Below, piece by piece: positions 1-10,167 of a stretch of 64,000 nucleotides of DNA. The DNA comes from Polyangiaceae bacterium (GTDB lineage: Bacteria > Myxococcota_A > Polyangia > Polyangiales > Polyangiaceae), in contig JAHBVY010000002.1 in the NCBI GenBank assembly GCA_019637265.1, forward strand, positions 832,861 to 896,860, given 5' to 3'. The translations under genes and the position numbers were made by a program. A model generated the notes under the pieces. That model searched no databases. It had not been told where the DNA came from and worked only from the letters and a program-made list of their open reading frames with translations. The first letter of the stretch is position 1; every line of letters starts with the position of its first letter.

Positions 1-922
<922 letters not shown>

Positions 923-1382
923 CTCGCGCTGCCTCCTCCGGAAAGCCTACGTCAACAACCAGCCGCGCGCCTCCCTAGGACGACAAACCAACCTCCGCCG
1001 CCTCACGCGCTTCCTCTGCAGATTCGTGAAGCGCGAGGGGTTTTGGGGGTTCGACTTCCTCTTTGCTGCACAAGGGAAGCATCCCAGAGGCGCCTTCAAT
1101 GAATCGGGCGCCGCTGCGGTCACGGTCGTCGTCCTCATGGGAGTCTCCGTGCGTCCCTGAAGAGGGATATATGGTGCTTGGCGACCTTGGAGAGCTGGTT
1201 CGCCCCCGCTGAGCGGCGCCGCCCGTCACCGCGAGCCCACCGCTCGGCCTGCGTCGCTTCGAACGGCCGAGTGACGAACCGGAGACGCCCCCGCGACATT
1301 CGAGCACCGCGAAGCGAGCGCCGCACCCCAAGCCACCACCCGACTGGGTTGGCCGTGCTAGTCCAAGCGCCGTCCGCTCCCC
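923..1382. promoter_or_regulatory. Divergent intergenic region between prkA and ppk1
   Basis: About 460 bases with no convincing gene. It must hold the promoters of prkA (leftward) and ppk1 (rightward). One copy of the dispersed TTTTGGGGGTT motif sits at about 1041-1051. Small overlapping reading frames exist on both strands but have the composition of antisense high-GC noise and no domain. No clear -35/-10 pair was identified by eye. Confidence 0.4.
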
Positions 1383-3629
1383 GTGGTGTGGGAGCGCACA
1401 GCGAGCATCGTCGTGAGCACGGAAACAGCTGACCTCCCCCTGAGCGCGCCCGGAGCCCCTGAGCCCAGCCCCGAGATCAATCTGCGCGATCCGCGCCTCT
1501 ACATCAACCGCGAGCTGTCCTGGCTGGAGTTCAACGCGCGCGTGCTGGCGGAGGCGGAGAGCCCGGAGGTGCCGCTGTTCGAGCGGTTCAAGTTCCTGTC
1601 TATTTTCGGCAGTAACCTGGACGAGTTCTTCATGGTGCGCGTCGCGGGTCTCCAGGCGCAGCGCTCGCAGGACATCGACGAGCCGCCGCCGGACAAGCGC
1701 ACGCCGGAGGAGCAGCTCGCGCTGATCTCGCTGCGCGCCCACGAGCTGATGACGCTGCGCGATCGCATCTGGCGCGAGAACGTGGAGCCGGCGCTCGCCC
1801 GCGAGGGGCGCGCCCTGGTCACACCCGAGGCGCTGAGCGCGGAGGAGCGCGCCCGGCTCGACGAGCACTTCGCGCGCAACATCTACCCAGTGCTCACCCC
1901 CATCGCCATCGATCCGGTGCACCCGTTCCCCCACGTGAGGAACAAGGCGATCAACCTGGGCGTGCTGTTCGACCCGCGCTCGGAGCTCGGGCCCCAAACC
2001 GGGCTCGTCCAGGTGCCGACCTCGCTGCCGCGGCTGATCGCGGTGAGCGCGCCCGGCCTGCGGCGCGCCTTCGTCACCCTGGAGTCGCTGATCCAGCGCC
2101 ACATCCAGTCGCTGTTCCCCCGCATGACCCTCCGTGGTCAGTTTGCCTTCCGAGTTACCCGCAATTTCGACATAGAAATTGACGAGGATGAGGGGGAGGA
2201 TCTGCTGCTCACCATGCAGGCGGAGCTCCGGCGACGCGACCGGGGTGAGGCGGTGCGCCTCACCGCCACCAGCGACACGCCCGCCTCCGCCGTCGAGTGG
2301 CTGTGCCGTCAGCTGAAGCTCGACCCCACGCGCGACGCCTACCTGGTGGACGCCCCACTGCACTTGGCGGATTTATCCGCGCTGGTGGAGGGCGACGCGC
2401 CGCGCCCGCTCCGCGACGAGCCCTTCACGCCCCAGCTGGTCCCGCCGCTCCGCGACGCGGACGACGTGTTCGCCACCCTGCGCGCCGGCGACGTGCTCCT
2501 GCATCACCCCTACGAGTCGTTCGAGGCGGTGGTCGAGTTCCTGACGCGGGCGGCTGAAGATCCGCAAGTCCTCGCGATCAAGCAGACGCTGTACCGCTCC
2601 GGCGGTGAGTCGCCGCTGGTGCGCGCGCTGCAGCGCGCCGCCGAGCTGGGCAAGCAGGTCACGGCGCTGGTCGAGCTCAAGGCGCGCTTCGACGAAGAGA
2701 GCAACATCCGCTGGGCGCGCACCCTGGAGCGCTCCGGGGTGAACGTGATGTATGGCTTGGTGGGGCTCAAGCTCCACGCGAAGGTGCTGCTCATCGTCCG
2801 CCAAGAGGCCGACGGCATCCGCCGCTACGTCCACCTCGCCACCGGCAACTACAACCAGCAAACCGCGCGTTTGTACGAAGACCTGTCTTTGTTCACCGCG
2901 CGCGAAGACTTCGGTGAGGACGCGACGGCGCTGTTCAACCTGCTCACCGGCTACAGCGCGCCGGACGCTTGGCGCCACCTGATCGTGGCGCCGCTCGGCT
3001 TGAAAGAAGCCGTGCTCGGGCTGATCGCGCGGGAGGCAGCGCACGCGCGCGCCGGGCGCCCCGCGCGCATCATCGCCAAGATGAACTCCCTGGTGGACCC
3101 AGACGTCGTCGCCAGCTTGTACGCCGCGTCCTGCGCCGGCGTGGAAATCGACCTTTTGATCCGCGGCATCTGCGCCCTGCGGCCGCGCGTCCCCGGGGTG
3201 AGCGAGCGCATCCGCGTGCACGCCGTCATCGATCGCTTCTTGGAGCACGCCAGGGTGTGCACCTTCGAGAACGGCGGCGAGCCCGAGGTGTACCTCGGCA
3301 GCGCCGACTGGATGCCGCGCAACTTCGAGCGCCGGGTGGAGGTGATGTTCCCGGTGGTCAACCCGCGGCTGAAGCAGCGGGTCATCAGCGAGATCCTCGA
3401 CACCATGCGCCTCGACGACACCAAGGGTTGGGAGCTCGACGCGAGCGGCCACTACCGCCGGGTGACGCCCGCGGGGCCCGAGGGCAAGCCGCTCGTCCGC
3501 AGCCAAGCGCGCTTCATGGAGCTCGCCCGTGAGCGCTCGCGCGAGCACATCGGACGTCGCCCTGACGACTCCGCCGATGGCGCCGTGGCGGTGCTGCGCG
3601 GCCGCCCCAAGAAGCACCGCCAGCGCTGA
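1383..3629 (+). CDS. ppk1: Polyphosphate kinase 1
   Basis: PPK1 reversibly makes inorganic polyphosphate from ATP. All family landmarks are present: the N-terminal RELSWLEFN and FLSIFGSNLDEFFMVRVAG blocks, HPFPHVRNKAINL, the LLHHPYESF stretch, and the two catalytic histidines in LKLHAKV (about residue 465, autophosphorylated) and FLEHARV (about residue 622), followed by GSADWMPRN. At 748 residues the length is normal. The start is uncertain: GTG at 1383 gives the longest frame, but a second GTG at 1413 (VSTET) is equally plausible and leaves the conserved core intact. It is divergent from prkA and convergent with the lipoprotein gene that follows. Confidence 0.97.
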   Translation: MVWERTASIVVSTETADLPLSAPGAPEPSPEINLRDPRLYINRELSWLEFNARVLAEAESPEVPLFERFKFLSIFGSNLDEFFMVRVAGLQAQRSQDIDEPPPDKRTPEEQLALISLRAHELMTLRDRIWRENVEPALAREGRALVTPEALSAEERARLDEHFARNIYPVLTPIAIDPVHPFPHVRNKAINLGVLFDPRSELGPQTGLVQVPTSLPRLIAVSAPGLRRAFVTLESLIQRHIQSLFPRMTLRGQFAFRVTRNFDIEIDEDEGEDLLLTMQAELRRRDRGEAVRLTATSDTPASAVEWLCRQLKLDPTRDAYLVDAPLHLADLSALVEGDAPRPLRDEPFTPQLVPPLRDADDVFATLRAGDVLLHHPYESFEAVVEFLTRAAEDPQVLAIKQTLYRSGGESPLVRALQRAAELGKQVTALVELKARFDEESNIRWARTLERSGVNVMYGLVGLKLHAKVLLIVRQEADGIRRYVHLATGNYNQQTARLYEDLSLFTAREDFGEDATALFNLLTGYSAPDAWRHLIVAPLGLKEAVLGLIAREAAHARAGRPARIIAKMNSLVDPDVVASLYAASCAGVEIDLLIRGICALRPRVPGVSERIRVHAVIDRFLEHARVCTFENGGEPEVYLGSADWMPRNFERRVEVMFPVVNPRLKQRVISEILDTMRLDDTKGWELDASGHYRRVTPAGPEGKPLVRSQARFMELARERSREHIGRRPDDSADGAVAVLRGRPKKHRQR

Positions 3630-3683
3630 GGCGCGCGAGGCTAGTCGCAGCACCCGAGCTAGTCATAGCGACTGATTCAAGGG

Positions 3684-3744
3684 TTTTGGGGGGTTTGGCA
3701 GCGCGCTGCGCGCTCCGGTGCGGTGCCGTCCAACCCCCCAAAAA
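3684..3744. terminator. Inverted-repeat hairpin between convergent genes, built from the dispersed C5-6/A4 motif
   Basis: Two opposed copies of the motif form an imperfect stem: the left arm (3684-3698) reads TTTTGGGGGGTTTGG and the right arm (3730-3744) CCAACCCCCCAAAAA. A GC-rich loop between them contains GTGCGGTGCC. It lies between ppk1 (ends 3629) and the convergent lipoprotein gene (ends 3763), where a bidirectional terminator is expected. The terminal T/A runs suit termination in both directions. The role as terminator is inferred. Confidence 0.5.
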
Positions 3745-3762
3745 TCTCGAGGCACCCACGAG

Positions 3763-5211
3763 TCACTCGGCCACGAGCGACCCTTGCCCGCGGACGCCGA
3801 CCACGATCATGAGGCCCTCCGCCGCGGGCACCACCCGCGTCACGCGCGCGGGATCGAGCTGCAAATCCACCCGCACCTCCTCCGGGAGGTCTTGCGTGAG
3901 GCGCCGCACCAAGCTCGTGAGCGTGCTCGCGCCGGCGCTCAAGTCGAGCGGCACGCTCACCTGACCATGCTGGCTCAGGCTCGTCGCCAACGCCGCCGCG
4001 TCGAGCCCCGGCGGCACCTCACCCAAGCTCTCGAGGCGCGCGAGTGACACCGACTCCCCACCGGGATTCGCCGCGAGCTCCGCGAGGAACCACGCCCGGC
4101 CGCAGACCGCGCCGGTGAGCGTCACCGCCACCGCCGCCCGCGGCGCTCCATCGCTCGCGGTGGGCGTCACCTCGAGCTTCGCGATCTGGCTGTCACCCGC
4201 CTCGCCCTTCAGCACCTGCCCCGTGAGGCCACGGCTGAGCTCCGCCTGCACCGCGCTCCAATCGAGCCGGAGCGGCACCTGGAGGTCGATGCCGCGCGGT
4301 AAATCCTTCACCACTTGGAGCGGCGGCAGCGGCGCGATCGGCCCCGCGTGGTGGGGGTCGCTGCACGGCTGCTCCACGGTCACCGTACCAGAGACGGCGA
4401 ACGCCGTGCTGAGGCTCGAGCGGCCCGCGAGCTCGGTGAGCCGTGGGCGCGCCTGCGCGATGGCGCTCGGCGCCACCCGTAAGCAAATTTGACTATCGAG
4501 CGACACCGGGGTGTGAAGGAAGCGCCAGCCGGTGCTCACCGCCGCGCGCACGTCGGGTCGCGCCGCATCCAGCTCGCGCCTCACCCGCGCCTGCTGCTCG
4601 CGCGCCGCGCGCGCCACGTGCCCCGTTTGGTCCACCCCCAGCACCACGCAGCCACGCGTGACCCCCACCTTCACCTCGGCCTCACCCAAGGAGTAGTCCG
4701 TGTTCGCGACGAGCGGCACCTGCACGTCGGCCATCAGCTGAGGCTGACAGCCACCGTAGGTCACGCACAGCGGCCCCAGGCGCTTGCACACCTCCGCCAC
4801 CGCGGTCACTGGCGTGGTCACTCGGAGCTTGTCGCCGTCCAGCGCGACGTGGAACGCGCCGCGGTCCACTCGGTAACTGAGCTCCCCCGCCGCGCCGACG
4901 TCTTGCCCCTTCACCTGGGCCAGCCGCCGCGGCACCTGGCGCTCCAGCTGGTGCCGCAACAGCGCCACGTCCGCCGTCAGCTCGAGCCCGATGCGCGACT
5001 CGGGCGCTCGCCAGGGCGTCGCCGCCGCCAGCTCGGGCGCCTCCTCCGTCAACTGAACCGCGCATTGGCCCGGCGCGCCCGTTGGCTCGGCGCCCTTACC
5101 TGCACAGCCGCTCACCCCAGCGAGCAGCGCGAAGCAAGCGGCCTGGGCGAGCCGCGTGAAGCGAACGACCCGAGCGACGCGCGGTCTCGACACGGCCTGC
5201 GGAGGATTCAT
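3763..5211 (-). CDS. DUF4403-like exported lipoprotein
   Basis: The frame is open from 5253, but an ATG at 5211 (MNPPQAVSR) gives a proper lipoprotein signal: basic N terminus, hydrophobic FALLAGVSG and a cysteine (GCAG) that would be lipidated. The mature part of about 450 residues is rich in alternating polar and hydrophobic beta-strand-like segments. Repeated blocks with the SxIxLxL and LRLDW character recall the DUF4403 (tubular lipid-binding-like) family, for example IDLQVPLRLDW near residue 305. The family function is unknown. It stands alone on the minus strand, diverging from the next gene. The family assignment is from pattern resemblance only. Confidence 0.7.
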   Translation of the reverse strand: MNPPQAVSRPRVARVVRFTRLAQAACFALLAGVSGCAGKGAEPTGAPGQCAVQLTEEAPELAAATPWRAPESRIGLELTADVALLRHQLERQVPRRLAQVKGQDVGAAGELSYRVDRGAFHVALDGDKLRVTTPVTAVAEVCKRLGPLCVTYGGCQPQLMADVQVPLVANTDYSLGEAEVKVGVTRGCVVLGVDQTGHVARAAREQQARVRRELDAARPDVRAAVSTGWRFLHTPVSLDSQICLRVAPSAIAQARPRLTELAGRSSLSTAFAVSGTVTVEQPCSDPHHAGPIAPLPPLQVVKDLPRGIDLQVPLRLDWSAVQAELSRGLTGQVLKGEAGDSQIAKLEVTPTASDGAPRAAVAVTLTGAVCGRAWFLAELAANPGGESVSLARLESLGEVPPGLDAAALATSLSQHGQVSVPLDLSAGASTLTSLVRRLTQDLPEEVRVDLQLDPARVTRVVPAAEGLMIVVGVRGQGSLVAE

Positions 5212-5537
5212 GGGCAGCTGCACTTTGACGTAGGTCCCGCGGTTTGGTGCCAAGGGAGCGCACGCCGCGTTCGAGCGTACTTCGTTTTTAACGTGGGACT
5301 CTGCTGCAGCATGAAGCGCCTCGTCGGCTCCTCCATCGAGCCCACTCCTCTATCAAGCGAGCGCGCCTGTGAACTCCGAACCGTGAACCACACGCACACC
5401 TCCTCCCGAAGCTCGGCTCCGCCACCTGAAGCAGCGCAGGCGAGCAACCCAAAGCTCGCTGGCACCGATGCTGGCGACCCTATCGCAGCGCGCTCTAACC
5501 CACGGCACGCGTGTTGCTCCATCAGGAGTCCCGCACC

Positions 5538-7256
5538 ATGATGAAGTCCATGCGCCTCTCCCTCAGCCCCCTGATGAAGCCACCCGCGGCCGCACGCCGC
5601 GGCGCGGTCGCGCTGTTCGCCTTGTGCCTGGGGCTGTTCGCGGGCGACGCCCGCGCCGACGACGGTGAGTGGCTCGAGCCCGCGCCCGCCGGCGAAGCGC
5701 CGGCCGATGAGGCGGCAGACTGGGGCGAGGAGGCCGCCATCTACTCGGAGGAGGGTGCGCCGGCCACCGGCGATGAGTACGCGGATACGGACGCCGCGGC
5801 GCTCTCGGACTTCAGGCCCTACCTCGACCCCAACGGCGTGTGGCTCTACGACCCAGTCTATGGCCAAGTCTGGGTGCCTGACCGCACCAAGGTGGGGGCG
5901 GATTTCGCGCCCTACGTCACCAACGGCTACTGGGGCATCGACGAGAACGGCGACTGGATTTGGGTGAGCGGCTACGACTTCGGCTGGGTGGTGTTCCACT
6001 ACGGCCGCTGGGTGTGGATCCCGGACGTGGGTTGGTCCTGGGTGCCAGGGCGCCGTTACGCGCCAGCCTGGGTCGTGTGGCGCGTCCCCACCGCGGGCTC
6101 GACGTACATCGGGTGGGCGCCGATGCCTCCCACCTGGGGCTGGCACGGCGGGGTCGCCATGTCGCTCTGGGTGTACCCACCGTACCCCTACGTGTTCTGC
6201 GACACGCGCTACGTGTTCCACCACCACGTGCACACGCACATCATTCATGACCACGGGCGCGTGCGCTACGCAGCCGATCGCACCCGCCGTTACCGCCCCG
6301 CCACGCCCCGGGGGGCACGCGGTCCGTCACCGCGCGCGAGCGGTGTGCCGTCCGGCTCACGCCCCAAGGAGCGCACCCCCGCCAAGCCGGAGGCGAAGCG
6401 CGCCGCATCGAAGCGCACCGCGGCGCAAATCCGTAAGCCTGCCTACCGAGCGAAGCCGCTGCCCGGCGCGGGCGCCGCCGCGCGCACCACCGCCCAACAG
6501 AAGGGCGGCCGCGTGCTGCCAGCGCGCAACTTCGAGGCGAGCCCCACGCGGCCCCGCACGGCGCCGAGCGCAGCGGGCGCGAGCCAACGCCCGGCCACTC
6601 GAGTGGCTCCTTCAGGGCGCGGTGCAGCGCCCAGCCCACGTCCGTCGCCGAGCCGCGCCGCTCGAAGCGGCGCCACGCTGCAGGGTCCCGCGGGCACCCC
6701 CAGCCGCGCCGCGAGCGGCGGCCGCACGCCGCCCCGCAGCAGCAGGACGCTGAGCGGCGGCGATCGTGTCGCGCCAGGGCGGACGCCCAGTCAGGTGGCG
6801 CCGGGGCGCGCCGCGCCAGGTCCCGATCGCGCGGCGCCCAGCCGCGCGGCGGCGGGTGGCAGCGCCTCACCGCGCGCGCCGGGCGCCAGCCCTGGGGCAC
6901 AACCCAGCGCCTCACCGCGGTCTGCACCCGTGTCGCCCCGCGCTCCCAGCTCCGGCACGCGGATGGCGCCGCGCAGCGCGCCCACCCCGAGCCCGGGCTA
7001 CACCTCACCGCGCGCTCCCAGCTCCAGCACCCGAGTGGCGCCACGCAGCTCGGCACCCTCACGCTATGAGCCCAGCTTGAGCTCAGGCAGCTCCAGCTCG
7101 AGCCGTCCCAGCGCCTCCGGCAGCGCGCGTTCTTCAGCCAGCCACAGCGCGCCCAGCAGCTCGGTCCGCGCTTCAGGAGCTCGCGCGTCACGAGCCAGCA
7201 GCGCGCCGCGCCCCAGCGCCCCCTCTCACCGCGCCGCACCGGCGCGCCGACGCTGA
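5538..7256 (+). CDS. DUF6600-like exported protein with long Ser/Pro/Arg/Ala-rich tail
   Basis: Start ATG 5538 is chosen because AGGAG lies eight bases upstream; the frame itself opens at 5511. A Sec signal ends near ALCLGLFAGDARAD. An acidic stretch is followed (about residues 85-220) by the Trp/Tyr/Gly-rich domain typical of DUF6600: PNGVWLYDPVYGQVWVP, GYWGIDENGDWIWVSG, WVVFHYGRWVW, GWSWVPG and YIGWAPMPPTWGWHG. A His-rich patch (FHHHVHTHIIHDHG) follows. The last approximately 330 residues are low-complexity, strongly basic Ser/Pro/Ala/Arg sequence resembling an envelope or polyanion-binding tail. Function is unknown; secretion and surface association are inferred. Confidence 0.8.
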   Translation: MMKSMRLSLSPLMKPPAAARRGAVALFALCLGLFAGDARADDGEWLEPAPAGEAPADEAADWGEEAAIYSEEGAPATGDEYADTDAAALSDFRPYLDPNGVWLYDPVYGQVWVPDRTKVGADFAPYVTNGYWGIDENGDWIWVSGYDFGWVVFHYGRWVWIPDVGWSWVPGRRYAPAWVVWRVPTAGSTYIGWAPMPPTWGWHGGVAMSLWVYPPYPYVFCDTRYVFHHHVHTHIIHDHGRVRYAADRTRRYRPATPRGARGPSPRASGVPSGSRPKERTPAKPEAKRAASKRTAAQIRKPAYRAKPLPGAGAAARTTAQQKGGRVLPARNFEASPTRPRTAPSAAGASQRPATRVAPSGRGAAPSPRPSPSRAARSGATLQGPAGTPSRAASGGRTPPRSSRTLSGGDRVAPGRTPSQVAPGRAAPGPDRAAPSRAAAGGSASPRAPGASPGAQPSASPRSAPVSPRAPSSGTRMAPRSAPTPSPGYTSPRAPSSSTRVAPRSSAPSRYEPSLSSGSSSSSRPSASGSARSSASHSAPSSSVRASGARASRASSAPRPSAPSHRAAPARRR

Positions 7257-7264
7257 GCCCAACC

Positions 7265-7816
7265 ATGCACGCCATGAAGTCGATCCCCCTCACCGCGGCG
7301 GCGCTCGCCGCGGCCTTGCTCTCCGGCTGCTACTACAGCGACGCGCCGAAGGGTAAGCCGGCTCCGAAGGAAGAGGTCATCTTCCAGGCGACCATCGACA
7401 CCGGCGCCACCCTCACCCAAGAGCCGGGCGTCGGCGCGGGCGCCTTCGTGGAGTACCTGGGGGACGGCGAGTGGCACGTCTTCACCACCTGCGACACCGA
7501 AACATCGGGCTACGCCTGCGCTTGGGACGTCATCGCGACGGCGCCCGAGGGCGTGCGGATCCGCGATGTGCGCGGCGGCGACTTGGAGGCCGGGGACTAC
7601 GCGTTCTCCGAGTTCGGCTACGACGCGCAGCTCTACACCGAGACCTCATACGGCTACGACCACCTGTATTTCCGCACGGCATCAGGTGAGGGGCTCCGCT
7701 TCGAGGTGTACCTGGACGGCATCCCGGACGCGCGCTTCATCTACTGGGTGGGGGACGGCGCGATCCACGACGGCGCGCCGTCAAACCCCATCGACTTGTT
7801 CCCGAGCAGCGAGTGA
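7265..7816 (+). CDS. Small lipoprotein of unknown function
   Basis: 183 residues beginning MHAMKSIPL, with a signal ending AALLSGCYYSD, so the cysteine after LLSG is the likely lipidation site. The mature part is acidic and aromatic-rich with beta-sandwich-like spacing and no recognised domain. Nine bases separate it from the stop of the DUF6600-like gene, so the two are probably co-transcribed. Its 3' end overlaps by 36 bases with the 3' end of the convergent hydroxylase gene, an unusual but coherent arrangement since both frames are intact. Confidence 0.75.
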   Translation: MHAMKSIPLTAAALAAALLSGCYYSDAPKGKPAPKEEVIFQATIDTGATLTQEPGVGAGAFVEYLGDGEWHVFTTCDTETSGYACAWDVIATAPEGVRIRDVRGGDLEAGDYAFSEFGYDAQLYTETSYGYDHLYFRTASGEGLRFEVYLDGIPDARFIYWVGDGAIHDGAPSNPIDLFPSSE

Positions 7817-8737
7817 GGGCTCCGCGCTCGCCCTCACCATCGGCGGTGGCACCTCACGCTGACTAGACTCACGCTCCGCGGCCGCGCGCAGATCAGCCGC
7901 GGTGGCGCCGGCGCCGTTCGGCAGCCAACCCGGCGGACGCAGCAGGAAGCCGATGGCGTGCCTCACGGAGCCCGCGCGCGCGGCGTCCCTCAACACCGCG
8001 AACCACTCGTGGAAGGCGATGCGCACCGGGTTGTAAGTGCTGATGTTCTTCGTCAGCCCATAGTCCACCGGCGCGCGCTCCGGCTCGAAGGTGCCGAACA
8101 GGCGATCCCAAATGATCAGGATGCCGCCGTAGTTCCGATCGAGGTACTCCGGGTTGCGCCCGTGGTGCACCCGGTGGTGACTCGGCGTGTTCAGCACCCA
8201 CTCGAGCGGCCCCAGGCGCCCGATCGCCTCCGTGTGGATCCAGTATTGGTAAAGTAGACTGATTGCCTGCGCCACCAGTACCAGGCTCGGGTGGAAGCCG
8301 ACCAGCGCGAGCGGCATCCAGAACACGGGCCCGGTGATGGGGGTCGTCCAGCTCTGGCGCAGCGCGGTGGAGAGGTTGTAGTGCGTGCTCGAGTGGTGGT
8401 TCACGTGCGCCGCCCACAGCACCCGCACCTCGTGGTGCGCGCGGTGAAACCAGTAGTAGAGGAAGTCCTCCGCGATGAGCAGCGCGGGCAGCACCCACCA
8501 ACCGGTGAGCGGGATGTCCAGCAGCCGGTACTGGTACACCCACACGTAGAGCCCGAAGCTCACCGCCTTCACCGAGAAGCTGATCGCGAGGTTCCCCACC
8601 CCCATGGTCAGGCTCGCTGCCGTATCACGACCCGCGTAGCCCTTGCCGACGCGGCGCCGCCGCACGATCAAATACTCGAGCAGCATGGTGGCGAAGAACG
8701 CCGGGATCGCGAACAGAATGAAGTGCATCTGGCTCAT
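7781..8737 (-). CDS. Fatty acid hydroxylase / sterol desaturase superfamily membrane enzyme
   Basis: An integral-membrane di-iron oxygenase of about 318 residues. The histidine clusters that bind the two irons are all visible: HRAHHE (with FLYYWFHRAHH), HVNHHSS and SHHRVHHGRN, separated by hydrophobic segments, which is the family spacing. The substrate is not readable; fatty acid, sterol or carotenoid hydroxylation are all possible. Start ATG 8737 is preferred over the upstream in-frame start because it overlaps the TetR gene's stop as ATGA, implying translational coupling. The C-terminal approximately 40 residues are disordered, and the gene end overlaps the convergent lipoprotein gene. Confidence 0.92.
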   Translation of the reverse strand: MSQMHFILFAIPAFFATMLLEYLIVRRRRVGKGYAGRDTAASLTMGVGNLAISFSVKAVSFGLYVWVYQYRLLDIPLTGWWVLPALLIAEDFLYYWFHRAHHEVRVLWAAHVNHHSSTHYNLSTALRQSWTTPITGPVFWMPLALVGFHPSLVLVAQAISLLYQYWIHTEAIGRLGPLEWVLNTPSHHRVHHGRNPEYLDRNYGGILIIWDRLFGTFEPERAPVDYGLTKNISTYNPVRIAFHEWFAVLRDAARAGSVRHAIGFLLRPPGWLPNGAGATAADLRAAAERESSQREVPPPMVRASAEPSLAAREQVDGV

Positions 8738-9420
8738 GACCGCTCCTCCATCAGCGCCGCGCTCGCCGCCCATTGCCCCAGCGCCCGCGCGAACTCGGCG
8801 CGCGCCGCGCGACGGATGAAGGCCAGCTCCCCCTGGCTCGACCTGGGCTGCGGCAGCACCATCCCCGACAGCGCTGCACCCTGCATCGCCGCCATCACGC
8901 CATCAATCGTGGAGCGAAAGTCAGGGTGCTTGGCTGCTTCCGGGAAGAACAGCGCCGCCTCCACCCGCACGTTCTCGCGGTGCTGCGTGAGCACCGGCGA
9001 AAGCGTGGCGCGCAGGGCAGGGTCGGTCCGCGCGGCGACGTAGAGCTCGAACGCCGCTTGCAGCGGACCGTCAGTGAACACGCCCCACAAGAGCTCGATC
9101 GCCGCCTCCAAGCGATCCGGCGCCTGAGTGATGCGGAGGAAGGTGTCGCGATAGCTCCGCACCAACCCATCGAACAGGTGCTCGGTCGCCGCGCCCATCA
9201 GCTCGGCCTTGTCCTGGAAGTGCTTGAACAGCGCACCCTGCGACACCCCGGCGCGCTGCCCGATGGCGGCGGTGGTGGTGCGCGCGTAGCCAAGCTCCAC
9301 CAGCGCCTCGAGGGTGGCGTTCAAGATCGCCTTCCGGGTCGCTACGGCGCGCGCCTGCTGAGGCCTCTGGGACTTCGCCTCCGGCAGGGGCGCTCGGCCC
9401 TCACTCGTGGTTCGTGACAC
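8734..9420 (-). CDS. TetR/AcrR family transcriptional regulator
   Basis: The N-terminal DNA-binding domain is clear: TRKAILNATLEALVELGYA, then TTTAAIGQRAGVSQGALFKHF, the classical TetR helix-turn-helix. A helical ligand domain follows. The frame opens at 9516, but a 26-bp palindrome at 9437-9462, which looks like its own operator, would then be coding. The GTG at 9420 (VSRTTSEG) is therefore the better start and gives about 228 residues. It is the first gene of a two-gene operon with the membrane hydroxylase, which it likely controls together with itself. Its ligand is probably a lipid-like or hydrophobic molecule (inference from context). Confidence 0.9.
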   Translation of the reverse strand: MSRTTSEGRAPLPEAKSQRPQQARAVATRKAILNATLEALVELGYARTTTAAIGQRAGVSQGALFKHFQDKAELMGAATEHLFDGLVRSYRDTFLRITQAPDRLEAAIELLWGVFTDGPLQAAFELYVAARTDPALRATLSPVLTQHRENVRVEAALFFPEAAKHPDFRSTIDGVMAAMQGAALSGMVLPQPRSSQGELAFIRRAARAEFARALGQWAASAALMEERS

Positions 9421-9436
9421 CCCGGCGGTGTAGCGT

Positions 9437-9462
9437 AAAGAAAGTGAGCTGTCACTTTCTTT
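9437..9462. promoter_or_regulatory. Palindromic operator upstream of the TetR-hydroxylase operon
   Basis: Perfect 11-bp inverted arms AAAGAAAGTGA and TCACTTTCTTT separated by four bases (GCTG). It lies 17 bases ahead of the proposed GTG start of the TetR gene and stands out in AT content from its surroundings. Its size and symmetry fit a TetR dimer site, and autoregulation is the simplest reading. Binding is inferred. Confidence 0.75.
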
Positions 9463-9629
9463 TTGAGGTGGGCGCGTGCAGGGCGGCGGCGCGGACGCGA
9501 GGCCAACCAGCGCCACCCAAGCCCCAGAATAACCTATGATTTCAGCTGGTTAGCTGATCATTGGGTGGAGGGGGTTTGGCAAGCAGCTACCCGGTGCTCC
9601 CCCGCTGCTGGGTCCGCCGTTGGACTAGC

Positions 9630-10151
9630 TCAGCGCAACACGAGCACGGTGAACGAGCTGTCCAACGCGGTGACCGCGTTGCCCGCGTAGCACCGCACGG
9701 AGACAGTCTCGCCACCCCAGCTCCCAACGTTGCAGCGCGCGGTCGAGCTGTAGGCCGACACCTGAACAATACCGTCATTCAGCGACGCCCCTGGGAAGGT
9801 GACGGAATAGACACCGGCTGACGATCGAGCGATGGTGGGCAGGGTACCGTCTGGGTTGTAGTCGTAGAACCCGCTCACCGTGCAGCCTGAGGTGGAGCAC
9901 GACCCCCACACCCAGTAGGCCTTGTTGAACGGGGTCCGTATGCCACCACCACCGGCTGGCAGCGCGTCCACCCGTGCCTCCAGCGCCTCCACCGCGCGCT
10001 CGAGCTCAGCGAAGTTGGCGTTCACCTCGGCCGCCACGATGGGCGTGTTCGGCGCGAACACGTTCGGCAGATCCACCGCGCCGAGCACGTAGCCAGGCAC
10101 GAACACGGCGCCCAGCGCCACCAGCCACTTCCAAGAGTATTTCAAGTTCAT
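9630..10151 (-). CDS. Secreted protein with short coiled-coil, unknown function
   Basis: Start ATG 10151 (MNLKYSWKW) is supported by a GGGAGG Shine-Dalgarno about ten bases upstream. The frame's longer extension reads through the upstream gene and is spurious. A signal peptide (WLVALGAVFVPGYVLGA) leads to a short motif, NTPIVAAEVNANF, then a heptad-like ELERAVEALEARVDAL, a pattern seen before coiled-coil trimer stems in exported proteins of this phylum. The C-terminal approximately 100 residues look beta-rich with four cysteines (CSTSGC and two more). Sixteen bases separate it from the Gly-Ser repeat lipoprotein, suggesting an operon. Confidence 0.75.
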   Translation of the reverse strand: MNLKYSWKWLVALGAVFVPGYVLGAVDLPNVFAPNTPIVAAEVNANFAELERAVEALEARVDALPAGGGGIRTPFNKAYWVWGSCSTSGCTVSGFYDYNPDGTLPTIARSSAGVYSVTFPGASLNDGIVQVSAYSSTARCNVGSWGGETVSVRCYAGNAVTALDSSFTVLVLR

Positions 10152-10167
10152 CTCGCGTTGCCTCCCA

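Noticed and set aside
4489..5541. 350-codon plus-strand frame opposite the DUF4403-like lipoprotein
   Set aside because: Its composition is an antisense shadow; the minus strand has the lipobox and the domain-like pattern.
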